Assembly: GCA_024138025.1 (NCBI GenBank)
Contig: JAMXBD010002230.1
Location: forward strand, 124,001 to 188,000
DNA: 64,000 nucleotides
DNA from: Combretum micranthum
Taxonomy: Eukaryota > Streptophyta > Magnoliopsida > Myrtales > Combretaceae
Direction: 5' to 3'
Shown here: in pieces, positions 13,543 through 26,171 of the stretch
How positions within the stretch are numbered: position 1 is the stretch's first letter
Layout: the number at the start of each line of letters is the position of its first letter
The notes under the pieces: model-generated
Databases searched by the model: none
What the model was told of the DNA's origin: nothing
Seen by the model: the letters and a program-made list of their open reading frames with translations, nothing else
Position numbers and translations under genes: made by a program

Positions 13543-16256
13543 TGTAACGCCCTAAAAATAAGGCGTCACAACCCGCCACGTTCCCCTCTTATATAGGATA
13601 CGCAAAGGCTCTATTATCCACAAATTAATACAATCATCACCTGTAAACACTCATAGGATAACTCATAGGATACCAAACCTTTTAAAAAAAATAAAAACTC
13701 ATACTTCATAAAACATAAACTTTGATTCAAGCATAAAATCCAATTGACATCATAGTCAACAAATTCTACATAAACTAAAAATGTTTACAATTAAATCTCT
13801 TCATTTAAAACCAACAATAAATCCAACTACAATCCCAAATGATCAAAACATGTCTTTTCTTAGAAACTTAGTATATAAAGCCTAACTCTCGGCTGGGTAG
13901 TCAGGTCCACTATCGCCATCCCCGCTATCAAAGAATAAATCATAACCAAATATCATACACTATATCTTCTTCACCTGTACCTAAAATTTAAAAGAATGAG
14001 CGGCGACGCCCAGTATGATAACTCCAATCCAAAAATAAATGCATATGCACATACAAAAGGCATATAATTCATGCAACTTAAACTAATGCAAATAATCATA
14101 TTATTATCTTTCTTAAGCAACAAAACAACATAGTCCAGTATTAGGTATACTCTAATCCTGAACTTGGAGTTACTTAGACCCCATTGAAAATCATACAACT
14201 CTTTGAAAATAATAATCATATATATATGGATGGTGGGTACTCCCCAAACACCCCGAATCCAGAACACCTAATTCTACCAGAATCATATCAAGGCACGAGT
14301 CCACTAGGGACAACCTCACACCAAGATCATCAAGGTACCTCACCAGTATCACTATTTGCCAGGTTTTTATTGGTCAAAGCCAAGCATAACCAAAACATAC
14401 AATTATTAAACCGAATAAAGATTAAGTTTATTAAGAAATTCTGTTCCTATAAGCATTCAATCAATACTAAACTTACAAACAAAAACAATAAGCAAAAATT
14501 GGTCGTACCTTTCTCAGTTTCAGGAAATTCCAATCTGTATCTCCTAAAAATCCTTTATCGACAACATTCAACCACAACCAAATCTCCCGAATCTCCACAA
14601 TACTTCAATCAATATTAACAATTCAATAACAAACTCAAATCTCCAAATTCCTGTCAACAACATACATTTATATATATAACAAATAAAAACACGATATAAA
14701 CAATTCCTAATGTACTATAACTCCCAAAATCCTAACCTGACAAAGAAAATCATCAAATTGCACCGTCTAACCCGATCAATCTTCCACAACAATCTATAGA
14801 ATTTGATAATCCTTCAAAATCCTAATATTATATGACAACAAGAACACATAATGATCATCTAATCATACATTATTCAACTCCATCAAAGAAAAGATGAAAC
14901 TTACTGATTTAAATCACCAAAATCCAACTCACATCAAAAAATTCAGATCCCAACCAAAACTAAGGTTTCCTTCATGCAAACAAATCACAAAATCCTTAGA
15001 AGTTGCATGAAATTTGTATAAATTTGATATGAGAACATTATACTTACTTGTTTTAATCACAACACTCACTTCTTATCCAAACGAGGCAGATCAAATCCAA
15101 GATCTAAATCTTTCCCATGTTTTTCCTTCAAGAACACCACAAAACCTGTCACGTCCCGAGGGTACCCTAAACGTGTCAATCCGCCGTACACAATACTAAA
15201 GCCTAGGAATGAATACCTTAGTCATGCAAAGGCTTCCATATCATGTATAAGGCGTACGTCACAACCAAGGAACGCATCAGAGTAGCACAATTTATATTGA
15301 TAATAAATAAGTAACAAGACAAAGAGAATACTTATCATAAAACATAAACATATTGCATTGCAATTCTTAGGGCATGTCCATCTATTATCTTCAAATAAAT
15401 ATACATCACTAGTCATATAAGTCATTATATATAAAGATCCTTACAAAACTATTTCATCTTATGATTCCATTTCCTTCATAGAAGCTTACATCTTTCCATG
15501 ACTTCCTTAATATCATGATCCTCGATTTAATCTACGGGTATACCTGTTTCAACAAAATCTATAGGGTATAAGCTACAACTAGCTTAGTGAGATATTCCTT
15601 TTCATTCGCACCGTATATCCAAACAAGTTCATTTAGATTTTCACGCATATGCTATGCAATCAATGCAACAACCACATGATTACGCAATATATATAGTTAT
15701 CTGAAACCATGTATAAAACGGATTTACCCCTCCGTATCAAAAGTTAGGGAATCGGGGTTGAAGGTCCTCGACCTTCTACTGCTAGTCCCTAGGACCTCAC
15801 TCACAGTGTTCGGTTGGCTCGGCTCCGAACCTAGAGTCGCTTTCCCCAAGCGATTTGGATTCTCCAGGAAGGAACATGGCCCGTGGAGTCGCACGATCAC
15901 AGCCAATCCAACTCTACGCGTAGGAGTAGCAGCCTTTTAAAATATGTGACTCGATGGATGCTATGCGTGAGTGTTTTATTTTTCTTAAGCCAAACCTTAT
16001 TAAGGTTTTATTAGGGGCGATCAATCAATTTAGCAAACAATAATCAGGCATACAAGTAAGTAAACAAAATTATTTAAACAAACAGTTTGAAGTTGCGATA
16101 TTCTTAATTCTTATTTCACACATAAACATAGAATCACGTATATACACATAATCCCGAATCCCCCAAATATATATCCATTTTTATCTTTTCTTAGTATACT
16201 AATGCTACTACTTTACAAGCACAAGTAAGGTAACGAAATTAGGAGGAATAACTCAC

Positions 16257-16323
16257 TTGTCCATTTTGCGATCTTCTTAGTCGTAGTAATCCTCGGGTAG
16301 GGTAATCTCGTATCTCTCGTCAC
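16257..16323 (-). other. 67-nt putative leader exon cassette in F3
   Basis: On the minus strand a strong pyrimidine tract, TTTCTTTTTTCTAG, ends at 16324. The segment ends ATGGACAA before GTGAGTTA at 16256. It is three bases shorter than usual and the stem is degraded, although both splice-like boundaries are kept. Confidence 0.45.
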
Positions 16324-19300
16324 CTAGAAAAAAGAAATACCGGGATAAATAATTGGAGATTCTAAACTTTACTTAAAATCGCGGTAAAATCGTATAAGAG
16401 GAAATTTCATCTTAAAATGGCCATATCTTGCTCATTTTAACTCGGAATTTCGCATATAATATACCGTTTTCTACCTATTCGAAAAGACCTATCCATTTCT
16501 AAACTTATCTTTGTCATATAGGTCATTTGGGTTCCAAAAACGTTGGGTACCAATTTAAAACGAATTATTCCTAAACTTTTGCAAAAATCCATTTCTAACT
16601 CAACTTCATTTTAAAGAAAATCCTTTTGTAACAATATATATATATACAAATATGAACGTATATTTGATAAATACTTTGAGTATATAGATAAGCTCATTTT
16701 ATATGTAACTGTAAGCTCTGGAAAATTTCAATAAATAATTTCAAGATGAACTTCGAAAATAAACCCTAAAAATCACTCCAAATTAAAACCGAATTTCGAC
16801 AAGTCCTAAATCACGAACGAATCAAAAAATTTCTTAATCATGAGAAAATGAAAATCCTTTAAAAATAAAATAAGAACTCAGTGGTCTTCAAATTCAAAAC
16901 CACGGTGTAGAAAAATTCCATAGTTAACTCCGACTTATAAAATCGGGTAATATGAAGACCAAAAACAAATTAATAAAAAGTAAATAACTATTAACTTTCG
17001 AAAATGAAACCCAATTCAAAATTCCGAAAACGTTAAAAGATAATAAATACTTACAAAAATATATATAAAATAAATTTCTCAAATTACATATGTTGTATAA
17101 ACATAAAATCAGTTTCCAATTTGGCAAAGATCTAAAGGAAAATCACCTGGAAACCCTAACCGGAATGCAATAGCCTAAGTCCGGCAATCTAGTGCCCCTA
17201 ACCCTAGAGGCCGAGGCGTAGCTAAATATGTAGAATAGCTCATGTAATATGAGTTTGTTTAAAAATATCAGATTGGTAAATTTTTGACCTATTTCGAACC
17301 CGTTCGGATACAGACTTCGAAAAGCATGTCCCGGGGCTCGAGATATCAAAAATATACCAATAGTACATTAGACTCGTAATTTCATAAGATTTCTAAATAT
17401 ATCAGTTATATAATTTTTCGGGTTATAAAAGTTACAATTATAACATTTTTATCGTATTTCCATTATTACCGGTAATTGGTTAGTCTTTTGCACTATTCAT
17501 TTTATTTCATTACAAAATTTTATTATTCTTATAAAGTCTTATATTTTTAGATAAATATTTTATATGTTATAGAAAATTTTGTTTTTCTAAAATTTAGTTC
17601 GTTTCGGGTCTTTACGGGATCAGATTCTGTTTAAGACCCGATACTAAAAATAAAATAAATTAATTTAATAATTGAAAAATATTTTAAAAATATTTTTATT
17701 TCATAAAATAATTTTTTAGAATTTTTCGGGTTATAAAAATATTATTTATAGCCCATATTCGCGTATTTTGATCATACCGGTAACATATTTGTTAAATACT
17801 AAAATAATTCAAATAATTATTTAATTTTAATATGAAAAATCTGCTACAAATATTTGGAATAAATTTTCTAATTTTATTTTATTTTATTTATTTTATTAAT
17901 AAAGTACTTTTACAACCCATACCTTCAAGTACACCTTACACATATCACTTCATTTTCACTTCAATCTTTCTACACATTATCCCACAATTGATGGCAGATT
18001 TTTGACCCTCTTTATGGCTGCCATTGTCCTTCATTTACTCTATTTTGACTAAAATTAATTATATTTCAATCTTCTTCAAAAAGTTACATTACACATTAAT
18101 TATACAATTCAATTTTGAGTCAAATTTCAACAAAACTCTCTCTCTCCCTCCTATACATTCACGTGCAGCATGGGGCATTCTTGGCTGCCTTGTTTTATTT
18201 TTTTTCTCTTCTTTCATTCATTAAAACACTCATTTTCTCTCTCCTTCATTTACTCACTTTCCCTCTTTCATTCTTTAACTTTTCTCTCTCTTTTCCTCTC
18301 TTTTCTTCTTCTTCTTGTTCTTGTTTCTTCAAGAACCAAGCTGCCCCCACTTCCATTAGCTTCCATCCATATTTCCTAAAGATTTCTAAGCAAATCTTCA
18401 TCTCAAAGCCTCCATAGGTGATATAGGTAAAGTGTAATGAAGGTTTCATGCATCAAATGACCTTCCATAAGCTTAAAAGCTTAGGATGATGATGCCAAAA
18501 ATGAAACTCTCCTTTTCCTACTTTTATTATCTTGTATTTCAATTATTTTCTTGTTTAAAGTTGATATATATTGTAGATCTAACTTTTATAGCTTTGATTT
18601 TTGTTTATGCCATAGATCTTGTATTTAAGTTGTTATTTTTGTTATTCCTTATGATTTATGCATAGATCTAGTATCCACATGTCTATCTTAGTGATTCATG
18701 CATGTAAAACTAGTTTAGAAAACTAGATCTAAAGTTTTGAGTTCATAGATGCATTAGATCTTTGTTTATGTTCATGAACAACTTGCTATAGCTTGATGAT
18801 GGTAGGAAAGTTGTAGGAAACCAAGATCTATTTTATTTTCAACAAAAACAACTTTTGAAAATTCGGATGAAAATGGAACCATATTTAGAAAAGTGGTTTT
18901 TCAACTTCAAAATGTATATTTTTCATTTAAAATGAAGGGCTTAGGGTATAGATAACATAAATGAGTAATTTTGATAAGCAAAGTTTAGATCTATGAGTTT
19001 AAAGTTTGTTTTCATGGGTTTCATCTAGGTGTATGTTCATATTATGTGTAGATCTTAGATTTGAACTTGAACAAAATTGTGAAATTCGTATTTTGGCAAG
19101 ACCATATTTAAAAACCACTTTCCAAGTGTCAAAATGTAATTTTTACTTAAGAAAATGAAGGCTTAATATATGTATATCATCAAGACTTCTTTTTACAAGA
19201 ATCAAAAGTGATTTCAAAAGTTATTTTCAAAATAAAAATTCTATTTTCGGATTTTGGCCAAGGCCTATTTTAAAAACATGTTTTCCAACTCAAAAATGAA

Positions 19301-20423
19301 GTTTTTATTTAAGAAATGAAAGGCTCTTAGGATAGGATATGTAAGGAATGGATTTTCATGAGCTTAGATAGATTTTATCAAAAGATATAACCAAAAATGA
19401 ATTTTGTAAATTCGGATCCCAACAAGACCAATTTTTAGAACCCATGTATCAACTCCAAAACTCATGTTTTATGTGAAAAATGAAGTATATAGGTAATAGA
19501 TATCATTAAGCAATGATTTTTACAAGTTAAAATGAGTTTAGGCATGAGTAAGGTGTTAAACAAGTAATGGAATTAAAATGAAAAATTTTGAGTTAGTGAT
19601 CAATTGTCAAATTCGTAATTTGAGATGATGCATAAGTAATCACTTAGTATTTGAGCTCAAATTGCAAGTTTTATGTGTTAAATGAAGTCCTTAGGTAATT
19701 GATATAGTAAAGCCTTAAATTTTAATGCTTTAAACAAGTTTTCCCCAAATGAATCATTCAAAAAGTGGATTTTCTAAAATTCGGATTTTGAGTAAATCAT
19801 ATTGGAAAACATATTTACAAAGTGTAAAATGGAAATTTTTATGTAGAAATGAAGGTCATAAGTAATATATATAATGAAGACTCAATTTTAACAAAAATAA
19901 TTATATTTTCTTAAGTAATAAATCCAAAACAAATGGAAATGATCAAAGTTAGAAAACTAGATTTTTCAAAAAGTAGTTATAGTTGAAGTCTTGCAAAATA
20001 AAGAGTTCCAAAATTTTCTTTTACCAAAAATCATCAAGACCATGCATACATGAAACTCATTTCATGCCATTCATGTTAGGAAATCACTCATATTGCATGT
20101 ATAGCCAATTTATATAGTAGGAACATTACAAACTCTTACAAAACTATTTTTCGGAAATTGAAATTGTTGCTGCTCTAATCTGATCCGACCTTTTCGAAGC
20201 TTCAATGTTTTCAAAACTAAAATATAATATTAGAATTAGATATCTTCGAAGTAGATAGAAATCGATATATAATTTGCGAGATTCCGAGTTAAAATGACCA
20301 AGTTATGGCCGTTTTAAGTTGGAATTCCCGCTTAGGACGCGAATTACGAATTTGATAGTTCGTATAAGATCGTTTAGATTAGTTTGAGTTGAAATACTTA
20401 TTAGAGTATTTCTTCCTTTTTAG

Positions 20424-20493
20424 GAGATCCCGAGATCGACGATTCCCTACCACCGGATTATTATTACTAGAAGACCGGTGATCCAATGGCCGA
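20424..20493 (+). other. 70-nt putative leader exon cassette in F2
   Basis: TTTCTTCCTTTTTAG ends at 20423. Exactly 70 nt follow, ending ATGGCCGA, then GTGAGTTTTC. The internal arms CACCGG (20451-20456) and CCGGTG (20475-20480) pair perfectly around an 18-nt loop. Confidence 0.6.
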
Positions 20494-20790
20494 GTGAGTT
20501 TTCTCCTTGTTTTGTTACCTTGATTGTGATTGTAGTTAGTTGCATTAGAATTATAGGAACAAGATAAAAATCGATATGAATGGGGATGGGATATATGATG
20601 AGACTGTGATGAATGTATGCCAAAGAATACTAAAGCATATCGAAACCACGATTTGATTGGATAACTGCACCGTTCATATTATTTCTGTTATATGTGTGAT
20701 ATTGGTTGGTCACTCTAAAGAATGTATAAATATTTTTGACCTAAGCAAAAATTAAATTGGTCATGCATCGCATTGGACATATTGCATTTG

Positions 20791-21020
20791 GTAGCATGCT
20801 ACTCCTACGCAGGTCGATCGGTATGGTCCGTGGATGATCGTTTGGATAACGAACCCGGTGCCAGAGCTCATTCAGGGGTACTAAGGCGCATGTGGATGCA
20901 TTCTTGGATGAGCCTAGCCGAGTCGAGTGCTAAGAGCCAGGGCTTGGGGACTAGATGCGGTCGTGTAGACTCAATACCATTCCTAACCCAAGATACGGAG
21001 GGCGTAAATCCGTTCTGTGT
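20791..21020 (+). promoter_or_regulatory. GC-rich module with palindrome GTAGCATGCTAC
   Basis: A GC-rich block in otherwise AT-rich LTR opens with the perfect 12-bp palindrome GTAGCATGCTAC (20791-20802). It ends near CGGAGGGCGTAAATCC. Related blocks occur in L (41720-41946, minus) and F3 (about 15720-15935, minus). F1 LTRs carry the tandem array at this position instead. Function unknown; a 90-codon open frame here (20773-21045) is not conserved in the related blocks as far as I can see. Confidence 0.5.
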
Positions 21021-24000
21021 GTGGGTTCCGGATACCCATGCATAATTGCTTGCTCACGTGTTTGTTCATGCATAGCATATGATTGATTAATAACTTGTTT
21101 GTTATGGTACGGAATAAGGAATTCTCACTAAGCTAGTGTAGCTTATACCCCAATAGTTGTTTAAATGAGCAGGTTATTTCAAGAGCAAAGTGGGGACCGA
21201 ATTGGTTGGAGCCGGGAATGACTCGGGATTTCGGCAAGAATGAGATGTTTGAAGTTATCAGCTAGTTTTATGATTTGTCTTGTAATAGTTTATGTAGGAA
21301 GTCTGTGATGAATGTAATTGAAGTTGAATGATTTGTATTTTGAAGTATAGTGATTTGTATGAAGTATAGTATTTTATTTCCTTTACATTGTTACTCAATT
21401 GTATCAACATAAAATGTATCATTCCGATGTGTCTCCTTATGTGTTAGACGCCTTGTACATAGTATGGAAGCCTTCGCGTGACTGAGGTGGTCATTCTTAG
21501 GCTTTAATATTGTGTACGGCGACTGCCACGTTTAGGGTACCCTTCGGGGCGTGACAGCAACATTTCTAATGGTAGTGTCTCAACAATTTATTTCATAAAA
21601 CAATTCCTTTTTAAAGTTTAAAACTTACCTTAATAAATTCCTTTTCAAGTATTTGGAAGAAACTTTATATTTTCATTATAAATGAGTATATTCCTATTTT
21701 ATTTCCTTCATTCCTTTTTCGAAGACAAGTAAATTTTCCTTTAACCTTAGTCTTTCATAAGTTTTACTTAAATTCAAATTTATCAAAAATATATTAAGTT
21801 GTTGAAAAATCTCTTTATGAATCTGTATGTTATAGTGGTTCTTGAGTCTTGTCCTTATTATTTAAAATATAAGTTTGGTTTTCTAAAACTTGTTCTTTTT
21901 ATTTCTTTAAAAAAGAATCACTTTTATTAGTAATATCATTTGTTTCTAACCTTATCTTGTTTATATTATTTGGAAAAATAAGTCCTTTCTTTAGGGACTT
22001 GAAAATCATTATTCTCTTAGGTGGGTTTTAACTTTATGGATTGAATTCATCTTAACTTTAAAACTAGTTTGTTTCTTAGTTTTGTTATGGAGTTAAAAAG
22101 AATTTATTCTTAAGCTTTTTGTGAAAACTTTGAAAACTAAAAAATTATTTTACTAAAACTTAGGTTAACATAATATAATGAAAATATCTATATCTTAGGT
22201 TTCCTTGGTAAAAACATCTTTGTCATTTAAGGAAACGTTTGAGAAAAACTCTATTTATGTGTTGTTGATAATAACTCCTTATTTTGTGACAAGTCATAAA
22301 ATAGAAAATTTAGTTTCCAGTTCCTTTAATATAATAGAATTCTATTTCCAAATTAGTTGAGACATTAACATTATGTAGATGCAAGTATCATGAGCATATA
22401 AAGTAATAAGAACATAAGAAAATACTAGAAATAAATAATGAGCAAGAAAATAAAATATCAAGCATTGGGAACCTTAGCTTCATCAAGGTATCCCGGTTAA
22501 GTATTGGAGCCTTAGCTTTATCAAGGTATCCCAGGACTAAGAATGGACTAGTCCCGAAAGATTAAAGAAAATAAACAAAATAAACAAAAGATTGTTTTGA
22601 CTTGATATGGACAAGTCTAAAACTAGAAAGACTAGTCTTAATAACAACATGAAATAATAAATTGCATAACTTGGAAGTAAATAAATAACAAACAAGTTTA
22701 TATGCTCTAAATGAATATCTATACATAATAATACATAATACTATATATATAAGTTAGATTAGAAGCAGATAATAACAAAAATAATAACAACATAATAAAA
22801 TAGAAAGCTTATGTACAAGAACAAAACATGAACATGTTGTTGCTTTTACTACTCATATGAGTTTCAAAACAACACCATAGTCATGCTAAGTCACATGACA
22901 TGGATAATTAAATGGTTGAAAGAAATTTTTACCTAAGATATTTTTGTGGTATAAAGGTGTAGTGAATGTATGGTTATGTGGTTATGGAAAAATGGTAGTT
23001 GTATTGTATAAAGGAAATTCTTGTGAGTATTTGGTGAAAGAGAGTTTTGGTAGAGAAATGTTGTAGAGAGAGTTTGTGTAGTGAATTTGAGAGAGTTTTG
23101 GTAGTGTAATGAATTGTGTGAAAGAATGAAAGAGGAATGAGGTATTTATAGAATTTTTGGAGTGAATTTTTGATGTAAGAAAATAAAAGAGAAGGAAATG
23201 GGGAGGAGTAGCGCCGATTCTAGATGTAGGAGGGGAGAGAAATTGTTTTTATTTAATTTGTTTGTGTAATAAAGAAGTAATGTGTAAAGTTGATGTGAAT
23301 AAAGTTGTATTGGAAATGGAAAAAGTAAGAAAATAGATATGCAGGTGTAAGAAAAAGTAGAGATAGTGAAATAGTAATGAATAGTAGAAAAATACTATGA
23401 ATAGTAGACTAGATAATTAAAGTACCGGTAGTAATAAAAATACGCGTAATAATGCGATATCTGTAATTTTTAGTTACCGAAAAATTCTAAAACTGATATT
23501 TTTGGAATCCTTATATTTTTACGAGTCTATCGGTAATAACGGAATATTTTTTAATATTCCGAGCTCCGGGACACGCTTTTTCAAGCACTGATCCCGATTG
23601 AGCCCGAAGGACACTCGAAATTCGTGAATCCGATATTTTTATGTTACCCTATATTATTACGAACTATTCTAACCTATTAACTTAATTTAGTTTTCTAGGG
23701 TTTGAAAACGCGAGATTGTCGGATCTTAAACACTAGGGTTCGTTATGGGTTTTGTTGATTTTAGGGTTTCGGTTTGACTTCTTGTTTTGTCGAGATATTC
23801 GTAAGATCGTATAATTTTTTAGTTTTGATCGTTTTATATTTTTAGCTCGATGTCTATGGTTTATCTTATCTTATTTGTGATTATTTAATAGTTTTTAGTT
23901 CTCGGGATCATTTAACCGAGTCTAGGGTTATGAGTTGACTCAGTTTGACTTTTGGTGAAAATTGAAAATTGTGATTCTAAAATTTTACCGAAGGATTTAG

Positions 24001-24499
24001 GATTTTATCATTTCGTTGTTAAGCGGTATTTGGATCTATCGTTTCGATTCGCGTTTTAGGAATTGGGTAGATTATTTAATCGGTGTATGGACGTTGATTA
24101 TACCGATAGTTGGACTTTATATTTTGTTTCAAGGGTTCTCGTTTTCTCAAGATCCAGAAAGCTCGTTCTTTATCTTATTTGGAATTAAGTTTTAACTTGA
24201 TTCGATTTTTAGGGTTTTATTTCCAGTGTTTTGACTCGATCTAGAATTTGGTTTTTATCTTGAGTCAATTTTTTTCCGAGATTTGAATTTTGATTTTAGA
24301 CTTCTAGGATTATTTTTAAGAATTATGAAACTTTCGGGGGTTTACAAAACCCTAAGCAAACTCATATAAATTCGTATTTAATCCATGAGAGAAAGTAAAA
24401 ATTACTTACTTTGGAATCGAAAACACCCTCTGGATGATTCTCCAAGCCTAGATCTTCAAGAACACTCCAAAACTCTCTTATATGAAGGAGAGATATGAA

Positions 24500-24770
24500 A
24501 TGATGTTTTTGTCAAAACCGTTTTTCTGGCAAAATTTACACAAGCGCTGGCAGCATTCATCAGGGGCTTTAATTTCCTAGAACTTCGATCTTACTACATA
24601 CACCGGCAAATTCATGCCCTACGTTAGCAGCGTTCCCAACCGGCGTTAAAATAAACCCTATGCACACTGGCGGCGTTCCACCCAACTTTAGGAAAACGCT
24701 ACTGTTCCCATCCTAGACCGTCTCTACGCCGGCGATGTAGATTCAACAGGAGGCGGCGTACATTCTATTA
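24500..24770 (-). promoter_or_regulatory. Cluster of CGCCGG/GGCGGCG motifs in F4
   Basis: Near the 5' (U3) end of F4 there are several copies of GCC-box-like cores (ACGCCGCC, CGCCGGCG, ACGCCGG) spaced a few tens of bases apart. AP2/ERF factors are known to bind CGCCGCC-type cores. A regulatory role here is inferred only from sequence and position. Confidence 0.35.
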
Positions 24771-24915
24771 AAAATTACAAAAATCCAAACTTTAATATTT
24801 GTCCTACAACCAAACTTAAACTTTTACAATTTACTTGTTTTGACCTTAAACTCATCCTATATCATCTCATGATTCATAATTCATTATATTTTTATCTTTA
24901 TTTCTGTATTTTACA

Positions 24916-26171
24916 ATGCAGAAGTGACAGTTGAAGTGTATTTGAAGTATGGATTGAAAAAGTACTTTTTATTAAAAAGTATATAAAATAAAATTAAAAA
25001 AAATCTTTAAATGAATGGCAGAATTTTCATAAATAAAATTAAATAATTATTTGAATTATTTTAGTATTTTAATAAATATGTTACCAGTATGATCAAAATA
25101 CGCGAATATGAGCTATAAATGATATTTTTATAAATCGAAAAATTCTAAAAAAATTATTTTATGAAAATAAAAATATTTTCAAATATTTTCCAATTATTAA
25201 ATTAATTTATTTTATTTTTAGTGTTGGGTCTTAAATAGAAACTGATCCTGTAAAAACCCAAAACGAACTAAATTTTGGAAAAACAAAATTTTCTATAATA
25301 TATAAAATATTTATCTAAAAATATATGGGTTTACAAGAATAATAAAATTATGTAATGAATAGTGATGAATAGTGCTAAAAGACTAGTTAATTACCAGTAG
25401 TAATAAAATCCGAAGGAAATCGAAAAATCAGATATTTCTAGTTGTCAAAAAATTATAAAACTGATATTTTAGAAATCCTTATGAAAATGCAAGTCTAACA
25501 GTACTAATGGTATATTTTTGATATCTCGAGCCCCCGGCATACACTTTTCGAAGTCTGTATCTGAACGGGTTCGAAATAGGTCAAAAATTTACCAATCTAA
25601 TATTTTTAAGCGACCTTATATTACTACGAGCTAATCTACATACTTAAACTACACCTCAGCCTCTAGGGTTAAGGGCGCGAGATTACCAGACTTAAACTAC
25701 CGTATTCCACTTAAGGTTTCTAGGTAATTTTTTTTTCTAGTTAGATATTTGCCAATTTAGAAACTGATATTTTATGTTTATACAACATATTTAACTTGAG
25801 AAAGTTATTTTAAATTTTATTTTTGTAAGTATTTAATATCTCTTAACGTTTTCGAAATTATTGAATTTGGTTTTATTTCCGAAGGTTAATCATTATTTAC
25901 TTTTTAATAATTTGTTTTTAGGCTCTATATTATCCGATTTTATAAGTCAGAGTTACGTATAAAATTTGTTGTACGTAGTGGTTTTGAATTTAAAGACTGT
26001 TGAGTTTTTATTTTATTTTTAAGGATTCTTATTTTTCTCAAGATTAAGAAATTTCTAGATTCGTTTATGATTTAGGACTATTCGAAGTTCGATTTTAATT
26101 TGGAGTGATTTTTAGGGTTTATTTTTTAAGTTAATTTTGGAATTAATTATTGAAATTTTCCGGAGCTTACA
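24916..26171 (-). repeat. Fragment 3 (5' end) of minus-strand LTR H
   Basis: H resumes after F4 and runs to its 5' terminus at 26171, where the reverse complement reads TGTAAGCTCCGG. It contains both CCGGTAA-type 5' modules found in F2. The three H pieces total about 4.4 kb, with the 3' end cut off by LTR1 and the window edge. K resumes at 26172. No gene. Confidence 0.78.

Larger units (their letters stand above)
16710..21556 (+). mobile_element. Solo LTR (F2), plus strand, 4.85 kb
   Basis: It starts TGTAAGCTCTGG at 16710 and ends CGGGGCGTGACA at 21556. Flanking 5-mers are GTAAC (16705-16709) and GCAAC (21557-21561), with one mismatch. The next bases contain no primer site, so it is solo. 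It is longer than F1 LTRs because it has a second CCGGTAA/TTTTTCGGG-type module at its 5' end. A CT-rich region (18130-18330), a GTAAAG donor-like site (18427), the 70-nt cassette, a GC-rich module (20791-21020) and an acceptor-like AATGAGCAG (AG at 21171-21172) follow in that order. Overlapping Ser/Phe/Leu-rich frames at 18024-18449 come from the CT-rich tract and are not genes. Confidence 0.88.
15147..24346 (-). mobile_element. Solo LTR (F3), minus strand, interrupted by F2
   Basis: The reverse complement starts TGTAAACCCCCG at 24346 and ends in GGGACGTGACA at 15147. It is flanked by perfect 5-bp duplications AAACC (15142-15146 and 24347-24351). Subtracting nested F2 (16710-21556) leaves about 4.35 kb. 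No primer site or polypurine tract adjoins it, so it is solo. It carries a GC-rich module (about 15720-15935), the cassette at 16323-16257, and AT-rich sequence elsewhere. The two roughly 60-codon frames in the GC-rich module are not convincing genes. Confidence 0.88.
13543..24915 (-). mobile_element. Solo LTR (F4) of a distinct family, interrupted by F3
   Basis: On the minus strand F4 begins TGTAAAATACAG at 24915 and ends GGGCGTTACA at 13543. Flanks are GTGTA (13538-13542) and ATGCA (24916-24920), three of five identical with both differences transitions, so the duplication is eroded. H continues on both sides, which supports a single insertion. Without the nested F3 (15147-24346) it is about 2.17 kb. 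Its sequence differs from the F1 and F2 LTRs, and I do not find the 70-nt cassette in it. A 144-codon open frame at 14184-14618 runs antisense to the LTR and shows no recognisable domain. The family is not identified. Confidence 0.7.

Noticed and set aside
13543..13600. Start of a host gene or tRNA near TGTAACGCC
   Set aside because: It is the reverse-complement 3' terminus of F4; H resumes after 24915, which shows an insertion boundary.
14184..14618. 144-codon open frame in solo LTR F4
   Set aside because: Antisense to the LTR, Asn/Lys-rich, no recognisable domain and no flanking gene structure. Best explained as chance in AT-rich LTR sequence.
18024..18449. Overlapping Ser/Phe/Leu-rich frames on both strands
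   Set aside because: They arise from the CT-rich tract that follows the LTR promoter; low complexity in several frames at once.
20773..21045. 90-codon open frame in the GC-rich module of F2
   Set aside because: Related modules in L and F3 do not keep the frame, and it lies within a bounded solo LTR.
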